A stretch of DNA of 47,921 bases from Tepidimonas charontis (GTDB lineage: Bacteria > Pseudomonadota > Gammaproteobacteria > Burkholderiales > Burkholderiaceae_C): NCBI RefSeq assembly GCF_007556685.1, contig NZ_VJON01000018.1:1-47921 (forward strand), given 5' to 3'. This document shows, piece by piece, positions 1 through 8,371 of the stretch (within the stretch, counting starts at the first letter, position 1; each line of letters starts with the position of its first letter). The translations under genes and the position numbers were made by a program. The notes beneath the pieces were generated by a model. That model did not search any database, was not told where the DNA came from, and was given only the letters and a program-made list of their open reading frames with translations.

Positions 1-89
1 CCCCAGACCCGACCCCGCACCCGCGCCCGCCACGTCTCTCACCCCCGCTGGAAGACCACACCCCTTGCCGCCCGAGCGGCGCGCCGACC

Positions 90-2339
90 GTGCCGGCCAT
101 CCCGCTGGGGGCGCTGCTGTTGGCCGCCAGCCTGCACGCCACCGCCCAAAGTGTTTCTGCCGGCAGCGACGCGGAGGCCACCCTGGGGTCCGTCACCGTC
201 ACCGATCAACGCGAGCCGGCCGAGATTCGCGCCAAGAGCACCCTCAAAGCCGAGACCACCCGTCTGGGTAAAGGCCAGCAGGCGCTGCGCGACATTCCGC
301 AGAATCTGACTGTCATGACCGAGCGGCTGCTGGACGAGCGCAATCTCGACGACTTCCGCGAGGTGTTGCGCACCACCGCCGGCGTCACCTTTCAAGCTGG
401 CGAAACGGGCGAAGAGGACGTGCGCCTGCGCGGCTTCTCGCTCGGACAGGCGGGTGATATTTATCGCGACGGCCTGCGCGAAGCGCCGCTGATCAGCCGC
501 GACACCTTTGCCACCGAACGCGTCGAAGTGCTCAAGGGTTCGGCCTCGATGCTGTTTGGCAAAGGCTCCACCGGCGGCGTGGTCAACCAAGTCACCAAAC
601 AACCGTTTTTGCGCGAACACTACGAAGCCGAGCTAACCCTGGGCAGCGGCCAGCACCGGCGCCTGCAGGCCGACATCAACCGGCCCGTGGGTGAGCGCAG
701 CGCCGTACGACTCAACGCCATGGTGCAGCGCGCCGACCATGCGGGCGCGCAGGACGACCGCCAGGGCGTGGCGGCCAGCTGGCGCACCGGCATCGGTGAG
801 CGCGACGAGTTTCAGGTCGATCTGTACCACCTCAAAACCGACGCCCGACCGATCTACAACCACCCCTGGCTGTTGACCGGGCAAAGCGGCGACGCGCAAC
901 GTACCCTGGTGCCGGTGTTGCCGGCCAAAAACTTCTACGGGCTGGCCAGCGACTACAACCGCAGCGAGCAAAGCGTACTGACGCTGTCGCACACCCACCG
1001 CTTCAGCGCCACCGAGGAGCTCAAAACGACACTGCGCCACGGGCGCTACGAACGTGATCTCTGGACCACGGTGGTGGGCTTTTGCCAGAACAACGCCACC
1101 CTCTGTCCCGGGCAAACCGTCAGCCTGCAGCAACCGCCCACTGCCGACACCATCCTCACCCGCAACAATTTCAAGGGCCGCCGCGGCCGCAGCGACATCA
1201 CGCAGCTGCAAAGCGACTACAGCACTCGCGTGCGCGCCGGCGGTCTGGACCACCTGCTCACTGCCGGCGTCGATTTCACCCATGAAGACGCGCAACGCAA
1301 CCAAAACAACGGCGGAGGCGCCTTGCCGGTGCTGCCCGACAATGCCCACATTCGTCTGACCCGCGTGGGCACCCCCAACGATGGGGCTTACCGCCCGGAT
1401 ACACGCAGCTGGCAGTACAGTCACTTTGACAGCCAGAGCATCGGCCTGTATGCCCAGGATGTCGTCAGCCTGAGCGACACGGTGAAACTGGTGGGGGGAC
1501 TGCGGCTGGATCGCTTCGAAGCCACGTATCACGACCTCAACGGCAACCGCGGCACGATGACGCACCGTTTGTGGAGCCCCCGCATCGGCGCGCTGTGGCA
1601 GCCCGACGCGCTGTCTTCGTACTACGTGTCCTATGGCGAGTCCTACAACACGTCGGGTGACACCTACCAGTTTGCGCTGGGCAATTTCGACCCCGGCACC
1701 AACAACGCGCGCCTGGCCAATACCCCACCGGAGAAAAGCCGCAACCTGGAACTGGGCGCCAAATGGGAGCTGTTCGAGCAGCGTGCCCTGCTTGGCGTGG
1801 CGGTCTTTCGCAGCGAGAAAACCAACGAACGCAACACCGACCCGGACAGCGCCGCCACGCAGCTGCTGCTGTCGGGCAAGCGTCACGCCAGCGGCGTCGA
1901 GCTCAATCTGGCCGGCCGAATCACACCGCGCTGGGAGGTGTTCTACAACCACACTTGGATTCCCCAGGCGCGGATCGATCGCTGCAACACCACCACCTGC
2001 AACCCCGCCGGCGCCGCCCAGCGCGAAGGCGACCGCCCTGGCCTGACACCCAAGCACAGCCTCAGCGCCTGGACCACCTACCGGTTTGCCCCGCAGTGGC
2101 GCGTCGGCCTCGGTCTGACCCACCGCGGCCAGCAAAGCCCGGAGGGCAACCGCACCGTGGTGGCGCCGGCGTTTACTGTCTGGGACGGCATGCTGGAGGT
2201 CACCGTGGATGAAAAAACCACCGTCAAGCTCCACATCGCCAACCTCACCGACAAGCGCTACGCCGACGCCTTGTACCGCGGCTTCTATGCCCCGGGCACC
2301 CCGCGCCGGGTCTATCTCAGCGTCAAGACGGTGTTTTGA
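90..2339 (+). CDS. TonB-dependent siderophore receptor
   Basis: Outer-membrane receptor that would bind a ferric siderophore and import it using TonB energy. A hydrophobic N-terminal stretch ending near HATAQS looks like a signal peptide. The plug domain follows (about residues 60-165; [10 protein letters not shown], then [19 protein letters not shown]), then a long beta-barrel ending in the aromatic C-terminus KTVF. The 749 residues are normal for the family. The GTG start at 90 is uncertain: the frame stays open to the window edge, so the true start may lie further upstream. Its partner piuC follows immediately, and tonB-exbB-exbD lie downstream. Resemblance is to Fiu/PiuA-type catecholate receptors; the ligand is inferred, not shown. 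Confidence 0.9.
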   Translation: MPAIPLGALLLAASLHATAQSVSAGSDAEATLGSVTVTDQREPAEIRAKSTLKAETTRLGKGQQALRDIPQNLTVMTERLLDERNLDDFREVLRTTAGVTFQAGETGEEDVRLRGFSLGQAGDIYRDGLREAPLISRDTFATERVEVLKGSASMLFGKGSTGGVVNQVTKQPFLREHYEAELTLGSGQHRRLQADINRPVGERSAVRLNAMVQRADHAGAQDDRQGVAASWRTGIGERDEFQVDLYHLKTDARPIYNHPWLLTGQSGDAQRTLVPVLPAKNFYGLASDYNRSEQSVLTLSHTHRFSATEELKTTLRHGRYERDLWTTVVGFCQNNATLCPGQTVSLQQPPTADTILTRNNFKGRRGRSDITQLQSDYSTRVRAGGLDHLLTAGVDFTHEDAQRNQNNGGGALPVLPDNAHIRLTRVGTPNDGAYRPDTRSWQYSHFDSQSIGLYAQDVVSLSDTVKLVGGLRLDRFEATYHDLNGNRGTMTHRLWSPRIGALWQPDALSSYYVSYGESYNTSGDTYQFALGNFDPGTNNARLANTPPEKSRNLELGAKWELFEQRALLGVAVFRSEKTNERNTDPDSAATQLLLSGKRHASGVELNLAGRITPRWEVFYNHTWIPQARIDRCNTTTCNPAGAAQREGDRPGLTPKHSLSAWTTYRFAPQWRVGLGLTHRGQQSPEGNRTVVAPAFTVWDGMLEVTVDEKTTVKLHIANLTDKRYADALYRGFYAPGTPRRVYLSVKTVF

Positions 2340-2362
2340 TCCGATACACCGACCGCTGCGCC

Positions 2363-3052
2363 ATGCTATTGCATCTAAAACGAATCCTCACCCCAGACGA
2401 GGTGCGTCATGCGCGCGCGCTGTTGATGGCCGACGATGCCCCGTGGATCGATGGGCGCCACAGCGCCGGCGCGCAAGCCAGGGAGGTCAAACGCAATGAG
2501 CAATTGGCGCAGGACAGCGCGCCAGCTGCCGAACTGCGCGCGCTCGTCCTGCGCGCCCTCCAGCGCGAACCGCTCTTTTTTTCGGCCACACTGCCGCGCA
2601 AAATCTACAACCCGTTGTTCAATCGCTACCATCCGGATGCCCCCGCCTACGGAGCCCACATCGACGGCGCCGTGCTGCATTCGCACGCCGATGGACAGTG
2701 GGTGCGCACCGATGTGTCGTGTACCGTCTTCCTCAGTGAGCCCGACGAATACGACGGCGGCGAGCTGACGATCGAGGACACTTTCGGTGTGCAGCGCATC
2801 AAGTTGCCGGCCGGGGATGCGGTGTTGTATCCGAGCACCAGCGTACACGCGGTCACTCCCGTCACGCGCGGCACCCGCCTGGCCAGCTTCTTGTGGATCG
2901 AGAGCATGGTGCGCAGCGACGAGCGGCGGCGCTTGCTATTCGAGCTGGACATGAATCTGCTGAAACTGCGGCAACGCTGGGGCGAGACGGCGGAGTCGAC
3001 GGCCCTGACCGGCATCTACCACAACCTGTTGCGACAATGGGCGAGCACCTGA
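2363..3052 (+). CDS. piuC: PKHD-type Fe(II)/2-oxoglutarate hydroxylase, PiuC/YbiX family
   Basis: A 229-residue non-haem iron dioxygenase of the PiuC/YbiX family, which typically sits beside a TonB-dependent siderophore receptor. The iron-binding facial triad is visible as HID (in YGAHIDGAV) and the later His of SVHAVTPV; the Arg of TRGTRLASF is placed to bind 2-oxoglutarate. Start: ATG at 2363 ([14 protein letters not shown]) matches the family N-terminus better than the TTG overlapping the receptor stop. The gene is 24 nt downstream of the receptor and shares one base with the next start (TGATG), so it is probably co-transcribed and coupled. The substrate is unknown for the family; a role in siderophore processing is inference. 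Confidence 0.87.
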   Translation: MLLHLKRILTPDEVRHARALLMADDAPWIDGRHSAGAQAREVKRNEQLAQDSAPAAELRALVLRALQREPLFFSATLPRKIYNPLFNRYHPDAPAYGAHIDGAVLHSHADGQWVRTDVSCTVFLSEPDEYDGGELTIEDTFGVQRIKLPAGDAVLYPSTSVHAVTPVTRGTRLASFLWIESMVRSDERRRLLFELDMNLLKLRQRWGETAESTALTGIYHNLLRQWAST

Positions 3053-4083
3053 TGGACGCAGCGGCACACGCTTACTTCTTTGGCGGTGCGGGACGCGAGC
3101 AGACCCTGGCGGCCAACGAGCACGCTTGGTGCAAAGACTGGCTGTGGCCGCGCGTGCTGGCGACCCCGGCGCGCATCGACACCTCCGTGACCCTATTGGG
3201 CCGTCGCTGCCCCACGCCTTGGTTGGCGGCGCCGATGGCGCACCTGCGCCTGGCCCACCCGCAAGCCGAACTCGGCCTAGCCCTGGCCAGCGCCGCGCAG
3301 GGGGCTGGCTTCGTGCTGTCCACCCACGCCACCGTCGCCTTGGAGGACGTGGCCGCCGCTTGTCGTTCCGAAACCGAGCGTGGCCCGCTGTGGTTTCAAC
3401 TCTACCCTTACGGCGAGCGGGAAGATTGGCTGCGGCTGGCCCAACGCGCTGCGCGCGCCGGCTTCGAAGCCATCGTGCTGACGGTCGACGCGCCCGTTCA
3501 GCAAGTGCCGACACGGGCGCGCGAAGCCGGATTCACCCTGCCGCCTGCATGGCCCCAGCCCAATTTGCCGGCGCCGCCACCGCGTGGCACACTGGAGGAA
3601 CTGTTGGCGCAGGCGCTGCACTGGGACGATGTGGCCTGGTTGCGCCAGCGCTGCCCGCTGCCGCTGATCCTCAAAGGCATCTTGCACCCCGCCGACGCCG
3701 AGCGCGCGTGTGCGCAGTCGCTGTGCGACGCGCTCATCGTTTCCAACCACGGCGGGCGGGTGCTCGACGGCGTCCCCCCCACGGCGACCGCCTTGCCCGC
3801 CGTGTCGGCCGCCGTGCGCGGTCGCGTTCCCATCCTGGTCGACAGCGGCCTGCGCTACCCTACCGATGTGGTGCAGGCGCGTGCCCTGGGCGCGCACGCC
3901 GTCCTGATCGGCCGCCCGCTGCTGGTCGCCCTGGCCAGCGGGGGCGCTGCCGCCGTGGCACAGTTGTGGCGTCGCTGGCGCGATGAGCTCGCCGCTACCT
4001 TGGCTTTGCTCGGCGCCGCTTCGCTCGACGACCTGCCGCCCCTGCACACCGAACTTCAACCCATGCCCGCACCGAACCCATGA
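3052..4083 (+). CDS. FMN-dependent alpha-hydroxy-acid oxidase/dehydrogenase
   Basis: A 343-residue TIM-barrel flavoprotein of the lactate/glycolate oxidase family, oxidising 2-hydroxy acids to 2-oxo acids. Visible signatures are the FMN-site motif SNHGGRVLDG and the C-terminal phosphate-binding segment (VDSGLRYPTDVVQ...ALGAHAVLIGRP). The usual Gln after SNHGGR is Val here, which may alter specificity. The N-terminus (AYFFGGAGREQTL) is typical of the family. The start is either ATG 3052, overlapping the piuC stop, or ATG 3037; I prefer 3052. It lies inside the siderophore-uptake operon, overlapping piuC upstream and a micro-ORF downstream. A link to iron chelate metabolism is inference; the true hydroxy acid is not evident. 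Confidence 0.85.
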   Translation: MDAAAHAYFFGGAGREQTLAANEHAWCKDWLWPRVLATPARIDTSVTLLGRRCPTPWLAAPMAHLRLAHPQAELGLALASAAQGAGFVLSTHATVALEDVAAACRSETERGPLWFQLYPYGEREDWLRLAQRAARAGFEAIVLTVDAPVQQVPTRAREAGFTLPPAWPQPNLPAPPPRGTLEELLAQALHWDDVAWLRQRCPLPLILKGILHPADAERACAQSLCDALIVSNHGGRVLDGVPPTATALPAVSAAVRGRVPILVDSGLRYPTDVVQARALGAHAVLIGRPLLVALASGGAAAVAQLWRRWRDELAATLALLGAASLDDLPPLHTELQPMPAPNP

Positions 4084-4166
4084 ACGCCAGCGTCCTCCTT
4101 CTGACCATCGTGGCCAGTCTGCTGGCGGCCATCGGCGCCGCCTACTGGGCCTTGCGCATGCCATGA
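4080..4166 (+). CDS. 28-residue single-pass membrane micro-ORF upstream of tonB
   Basis: A tiny gene bridging the oxidase and tonB. Its ATG overlaps the oxidase stop (ATGA at 4080-4083) and its own stop overlaps the tonB ATG (ATGA at 4163-4166). The product begins MNASVLLLTIVA and is almost wholly hydrophobic, ending in WALRMP, so it would span the inner membrane once. The double stop/start overlap is the main argument that it is translated. It could be a real TonB-system accessory peptide or a translational-coupling device for tonB. No family is recognised. Confidence 0.55.
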   Translation: MNASVLLLTIVASLLAAIGAAYWALRMP

Positions 4167-5029
4167 CCTCAGTCCCGCTGCCGCCTTCTCCCCCGGCAAT
4201 CAGTACGCCGCCGCCCACGCCGCTGACGGCGCGGCAACGCCGCCTCGTCGTCACCGCGGCCGTGCTCGCCCTGCACGGGCTGGGCATCGCTGCCCTCTAC
4301 CGGCTCGACCACGGCACCGTCAACACGAAAGCACCCCGCTTGGTCGCCGCCGCCCTCGTCCCTGTATCGGTGCCGGCGCCAGCGCCTGCCGACCGCACGG
4401 CCATGCTCAGCCGACCACCGGCGCCGCCGGCGCGCCCGCTGCAGCCGCCTCCGCCTTCACCACCCCAGCGCGCAGCCGCGCCTGCTGCGCGCGAGCAGGT
4501 GCGCCCTCTGGAACCCACGCCGACGCCGCCGATGGTCACCCCCACTGCGCGCTCGATCAACCCGACTGAGCCCCAAAGCGCCCTTGCCGTGCCGCTGGCA
4601 TCGGCGAGCGGCGAGCCATTCCCCCCCTCTGCGCTCCCAGCGGCGCCCCATCCAACTGGTCGGCCCACATCCGAGGCGGAAGCGTTTTCCCCTGCTGGCG
4701 CAGCGGCCACCGCACCCGCGGTCAGCCCGACGCCCCCGCCTGCACGCATCGAACTGCCCTCGGCCTCGGCGGCCTATTTGAACAATCCGCCGCCACCGTA
4801 CCCCGCCCTGTCGCGCCGTCTGGGTGAGGAAGGCCGGGTCGTGCTGCGGGTGCGCATCGAAGCCGATGGCACGGCGTCGGCAGCCGAAATCCGCACCTCC
4901 AGCGGCTATGAGCGACTGGACCAAGCGGCCTTGGCGGCGGTGCTGCGTTGGCGTTATGTTCCGGGCACGCGCAATGGGAAGCCCGAAGCCATGTGGTTTC
5001 TGGTTCCCATCCACTTCAAGCTGGAGTAG
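4163..5029 (+). CDS. tonB: Energy transducer TonB
   Basis: Inner-membrane-anchored, periplasm-spanning protein that passes energy from ExbB-ExbD to outer-membrane receptors. There is one N-terminal membrane segment (about residues 28-47, after the basic ARQRR). A long Pro/Ala-rich linker follows (about 65-195), then the C-terminal TonB domain with NNPPPPYPALSRRLGEEG and the closing VPIHFKLE. Start ATG 4163 overlaps the preceding micro-ORF stop. The 288 residues are normal. exbB begins 116 nt downstream, so the three energising components are co-located with their likely receptor. Confidence 0.9.
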   Translation: MTSVPLPPSPPAISTPPPTPLTARQRRLVVTAAVLALHGLGIAALYRLDHGTVNTKAPRLVAAALVPVSVPAPAPADRTAMLSRPPAPPARPLQPPPPSPPQRAAAPAAREQVRPLEPTPTPPMVTPTARSINPTEPQSALAVPLASASGEPFPPSALPAAPHPTGRPTSEAEAFSPAGAAATAPAVSPTPPPARIELPSASAAYLNNPPPPYPALSRRLGEEGRVVLRVRIEADGTASAAEIRTSSGYERLDQAALAAVLRWRYVPGTRNGKPEAMWFLVPIHFKLE

Positions 5030-5145
5030 TCGCCGCCGGTGCCGTTGCGGCCCACGGGCGGCCCCAACACGCCCTACCGAAGGCCGTTTTCGCTTGCCAT
5101 TTCACCATTCCTACTTTTGTACATTTCTTTTCTGGAGCCCTCAGC

Positions 5146-5904
5146 ATGGACAACGTTCCCCCGACCTTCGGCCTGGCCCACCTGTGGGCGCAGGGCGACG
5201 CGCTCATCCGCGCCATCGCCATCGCCTTGCTATTGATGTCGGTGCTGACCTGGGTCATCATCGTGATGAAAGCCTGGGATTTGCGCCGTCACCGCGCGCA
5301 GGCCCAGCGAGTAGAGGCCTTCTGGCATGCCAGTGACTTTGCCGAGGGCCTGGAGCGCCTGGGTCGCGAAGCCGACAATCCCTTCCGCCTGCTGGCCGCC
5401 CACGGGCGTGACGCCGCCGCCCACCTCAGCGGCGCCGATGGTACCCCGCGCTCGCCCCAGCTGCACGACTCGCTCGACGCCAGCGAGTGGGTGCAGCGTG
5501 CCTTGCGCCACGCCATCGACGACTGTGTGGCGCGGCTACAAGCTGGCCTCTGGATCCTGGCCTCGATCGGTTCCACCGCCCCTTTCATCGGTTTGTTTGG
5601 TACGGTGTGGAGCATTTACCATGCGTTGGTGGGCATCGGTGCCAGCGGCTCGGCGAGGCTGGAGCAGGTGGCCGGGCCGATCGGCGAGGCCCTGATCATG
5701 ACGGCGCTGGGGTTGGCAGTGGCCATTCCGGCGGTGCTGGGGTACAACGCGCTGACGCGTGGCCACAAGATGCTGGTGCACCACATCAACCGCTTCGCGC
5801 ACGAGCTGCACGCCTACTTCGTCACCGGGACTCGCTTGGCCGCGCGCGCCCCGGCCCCCGGTGTCGGCTCAGCCGGTACGGTGCGCCCTCTGCGCAGCCA
5901 ATGA
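5146..5904 (+). CDS. exbB: ExbB-type proton channel subunit (MotA/TolQ/ExbB family)
   Basis: A 252-residue inner-membrane protein that forms the proton channel powering TonB. The first membrane segment is near residues 24-44 (IALLLMSVLTWVIIVMKAWDL). The paired later segments contain ASIGSTAPFIGLFGTVWSIYHAL and GEALIMTALGLAVAIPAVLGYN, the diagnostic MotA/TolQ/ExbB core. Start ATG 5146 is chosen because CTGGAG lies about 8 nt upstream and it gives the canonical N-terminus. An AT-richer segment at 5085-5140 precedes it; I could not fix a promoter there. exbD starts 21 nt after the stop. Confidence 0.92.
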   Translation: MDNVPPTFGLAHLWAQGDALIRAIAIALLLMSVLTWVIIVMKAWDLRRHRAQAQRVEAFWHASDFAEGLERLGREADNPFRLLAAHGRDAAAHLSGADGTPRSPQLHDSLDASEWVQRALRHAIDDCVARLQAGLWILASIGSTAPFIGLFGTVWSIYHALVGIGASGSARLEQVAGPIGEALIMTALGLAVAIPAVLGYNALTRGHKMLVHHINRFAHELHAYFVTGTRLAARAPAPGVGSAGTVRPLRSQ

Positions 5905-5925
5905 CCCACGAGGAGAACCAACCCG

Positions 5926-6351
5926 ATGGCTGGCCCCGCTTTCCATGACAGCGACGACGATGCGCTGATGAGCGAAATCAACATGGTGCCGCTCATCGAC
6001 GTGATGCTGGTGCTGCTGATCGTCTTCATGATCACCATCCCCGTCATGCACCACGCGGTCAGCGTCCGGCTGCCGCAAGCCAGCGCCGAGCCGCTGACCC
6101 CGCCGCCTCAAGCGGTGCGCCTGAGCGTCGGCGCCGACGGCAGCTACCGCTGGAACGACGAACCCATCGATGACGCCACGCTGACCCAGCGACTGCAGCA
6201 CTTGGCCCGTCAGGAACCGCAGGCGCCACTGCATTTGCACGGCGACAAAGAGGCGCGTTACGAGCGGGTGGCGCAGGCGCTGGCCGCCGCCCACGAGGCC
6301 GGGGTGCGCAACGTGGGCTTCGTCACCGAACCCGCTGGGCATACGCAGTAG
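5926..6351 (+). CDS. exbD: Biopolymer transporter ExbD
   Basis: A 141-residue single-pass inner-membrane protein, partner of ExbB. The N-terminal membrane helix carries the essential acidic residue as Asp25 in VPLIDVMLVLLIVFM, the same position as in E. coli ExbD. The periplasmic domain follows (LSVGADGSYRWNDEPIDD, then LHLHGDKEARYERV). A GAGGAG ribosome-binding site lies at 5910-5915. This is the last gene of the iron-uptake run; 398 nt without a convincing gene follow. Confidence 0.93.
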   Translation: MAGPAFHDSDDDALMSEINMVPLIDVMLVLLIVFMITIPVMHHAVSVRLPQASAEPLTPPPQAVRLSVGADGSYRWNDEPIDDATLTQRLQHLARQEPQAPLHLHGDKEARYERVAQALAAAHEAGVRNVGFVTEPAGHTQ

Positions 6352-6749
6352 CCGCGAGGGGCAGCCCCATGGATGCGGCGCCAATCCGGCGGCCAGCTGC
6401 GAAAGGCGCATGGCTGGCGGGCAACCCTGTGGGCGCAGCGACGAGCCGCTTTCGGAGTCCGGCATCGCAGCCGAGGTACGGGCGCCACCCCACGCGGCGA
6501 ACAACCTGTCTGGGAGCGGTCAGCACCTGACCTGCTCAAGCGCGACGCCGCACGCGGCGGGGAACCTTGGCACGCTGCGCCAGTCCAAGGGCATGCGCAT
6601 GCCTTGGCGCGCCACCACAACTGGTGCGGCGCGGCTCGGGGCGGATGGCGCCCGCCAGCCCGGCGGCCGGTGACGGCATGTGGGTGGCAGGCGCTGTCCG
6701 GTGGCGCGATGTCCATCCGTTCCCGTTATGCTCACGTGAGGCACCTTCG
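6352..6749. other. Gene-poor 398 nt interval
   Basis: No convincing gene. Short frames on both strands lack ribosome-binding sites, coherent codon use or recognisable motifs. There is no strong terminator after exbD; a GGGGCAGCCCC element at 6360-6370 has too small a loop and no T-run. A TTATG-containing -10-like element sits about 20 nt before the yccA-like gene. Gene remnant or untranslated leader are both possible. Confidence 0.5.
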
Positions 6750-7439
6750 ATGAACCTGATGACCGCTTCTTCCACCGCGACCTCGTCCACCCTGGCCGCT
6801 GAGCGGCAACGGGTCCTGCGTAATACCTACGGACTGCTGGCGCTGAGCCTGGTGCCCACCGTGTTGGGCGCCTGGATCGGCGTCAGTACCGGCGTCACCG
6901 CGGCCCTGTCCGGCGGCCTCGGGCTGATCGTCTTCTTGGCGGGCGCCTTCGGCTTCATGTTCGCGATCGAACGCACCAAACACTCGGCCACCGGGGTGGC
7001 GGTACTGTTGGCCTTCACGTTTTTCATGGGGTTGATGTTGTCGCGGCTGCTGGCGGCCGTACTGGGCTTTGCCAACGGGGCCCAGCTGGTGATGACGGCC
7101 TTTGGTGGCACCGCGGCGGTCTTTTTCGTCATGGCCAACCTCGCCACCGTGATCAAACGTGACCTCCAAGGGCTGGCGCGCTGGCTGTTTTTTGGCGCCA
7201 TCGTCCTGCTCGTGGGTGGCATCATCAACGTCTTCGTCGGCAGCACGGCCGCCATGGCCGCACTGTCGGTGCTGGCCATTGGTATCTTCAGCGCCTTCTT
7301 GCTGGTCGACTTGAAGCGCATCATCGACGGTGGTGAGACCAACTACATCAGTGCCACGCTCGGCCTGTATTTGAGCCTGTTCAACGTCTTCCAGAGCTTG
7401 TTGGCTTTGCTGGGCCTGTTCGGCGGCGAGCGCGAATGA
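6750..7439 (+). CDS. yccA: Bax inhibitor-1/YccA family membrane protein
   Basis: A 229-residue integral membrane protein with about seven hydrophobic segments and the BI-1 family pattern. The early RNTYGLLALSLVPT, the central KHSATGVAVLLAFTFFMGL and the C-terminal SAFLLVDLKRIIDGGETNYISATLGLYLSLFN are the recognisable parts. In E. coli YccA is a substrate and inhibitor of the FtsH protease, so membrane-protein quality control is the likely area. Start ATG 6750 matches family length; further upstream sequence in the frame lacks family character. A 7-bp GC hairpin without a T-run (7442-7463) follows the stop. Confidence 0.88.
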   Translation: MNLMTASSTATSSTLAAERQRVLRNTYGLLALSLVPTVLGAWIGVSTGVTAALSGGLGLIVFLAGAFGFMFAIERTKHSATGVAVLLAFTFFMGLMLSRLLAAVLGFANGAQLVMTAFGGTAAVFFVMANLATVIKRDLQGLARWLFFGAIVLLVGGIINVFVGSTAAMAALSVLAIGIFSAFLLVDLKRIIDGGETNYISATLGLYLSLFNVFQSLLALLGLFGGERE

Positions 7440-7555
7440 CGCCCGCCCCCGGGCGCGGGCGGGGGTCGCAGCGCCGAATTTGCAGGGCCTCGCCCGCGCT
7501 TCTCGGCGCTTCACGGGGCTGGCGCAACAACGCCGGCATGGCCGACAATGCGCGC

Positions 7556-8185
7556 ATGGCCATCTCGCGAAATGTCGTTCTGCCGCCCCGCGGTGGGGCA
7601 GGTTCCCCATCGACCTGGGTGGCTGCGCTCTTGCTGAGCACGCTGGCGCTGGGCGGCTGCGACCAGCTCGGCATCGACACGCCCGCCAAACAGGCGCAGC
7701 GGCGCGAAGCCGAGGGCAAAGCCATCGGGGCCGGCTGCCGCCACACCCAGCGTAGCCTGGAGGATTGCTACGCCGCCAATCCCAAGGCATCGAAGGCCGC
7801 CATCTTTGCCGGCTGGCGCGAGATGGACGAGTACATGCGCGAAAACGACATCGCCCCACTGCCGCGCAGCCAACCGACGCCGACTGCCGCCGAGGAAGAG
7901 GTCATCGAGTCCTCCCCGACGGCGTCCGCGCCTGCGATACCCAACAATCCCTCCGCCGCGCCAGCAACCGGGGGCGGCGTGACGAATCCTGCCAACGGCG
8001 CGCCCGGGGCGGGCGCGACGAGCCCCGCCAACCGCGCCGCTGCACCAGGTGCGCCAAATGCCGCTGCCGCCAACCCAGCTGCGGCGCCGGCTCGCGCACC
8101 AACGGCGGCCTCGCCCAATGCGGCGCCGACCGGCAGCATCGTGCCGCCACTGGGGCCGGTGACGGCGCCCGACAATCGCCGCTGA
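7556..8185 (+). CDS. Putative lipoprotein of unknown function with a low-complexity tail
   Basis: Predicted lipoprotein: from ATG 7556 the leader ends in the lipobox LALGGC with the lipidated Cys at residue 35. A small conserved-looking part follows (about 36-100) with two cysteines (GAGCRHTQRSLEDCYAANPKASKAAIFAGWREMDEYM). The C-terminal half is Ala/Pro/Gly/Asn-rich and probably disordered. A -10-like GACAAT ends exactly 6 nt before the ATG, suggesting a leaderless message; an alternative ATG at 7538 lies upstream of this box. The Cys pair and helical pattern recall small periplasmic proteins, but I do not recognise a family. Confidence 0.7.
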   Translation: MAISRNVVLPPRGGAGSPSTWVAALLLSTLALGGCDQLGIDTPAKQAQRREAEGKAIGAGCRHTQRSLEDCYAANPKASKAAIFAGWREMDEYMRENDIAPLPRSQPTPTAAEEEVIESSPTASAPAIPNNPSAAPATGGGVTNPANGAPGAGATSPANRAAAPGAPNAAAANPAAAPARAPTAASPNAAPTGSIVPPLGPVTAPDNRR

Positions 8186-8371
8186 GCGCCTTCGGCGCCT
8201 CATCCACCCAAACTCACACGGCATCGCACCCGCTGGCGGTGGCATTGCCGGTCGGATCCGTCGCGGACGATGGTCCGCCGGACACCGACCCGGACGACGT
8301 CGGCGCGACGCACGCGCGGCGGCGACGCCGTGGCAGGAACTGGCCGTCACCGTGGCACGCGGATGCCGCCT

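Noticed and set aside
633-2234. Long open frame (533 codons) antisense to the siderophore receptor
   Set aside because: Its translation is low-complexity Ala/Gly/Val/Arg typical of the antisense of GC-rich genes; the opposite strand encodes a clear receptor.
5094-5125. Independent promoter for exbB (TTGCCA with TACTTT or TACATT)
   Set aside because: Spacings of 12 and 20 nt are not acceptable for a sigma-70 promoter.
6373-6753. Possible gene between exbD and the BI-1 gene
   Set aside because: The plus- and minus-strand frames have no ribosome-binding site, no motif and compositional bias only.
7442-7463. Intrinsic terminator after the BI-1 gene
   Set aside because: A 7-bp GC stem exists but the loop is 8 nt and there is no T-run.
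8184-8198. Terminator after the lipoprotein gene (GCGCC-TTC-GGCGC)
   Set aside because: Short stem with a 3-nt loop and no T-run; likely chance in GC-rich DNA.
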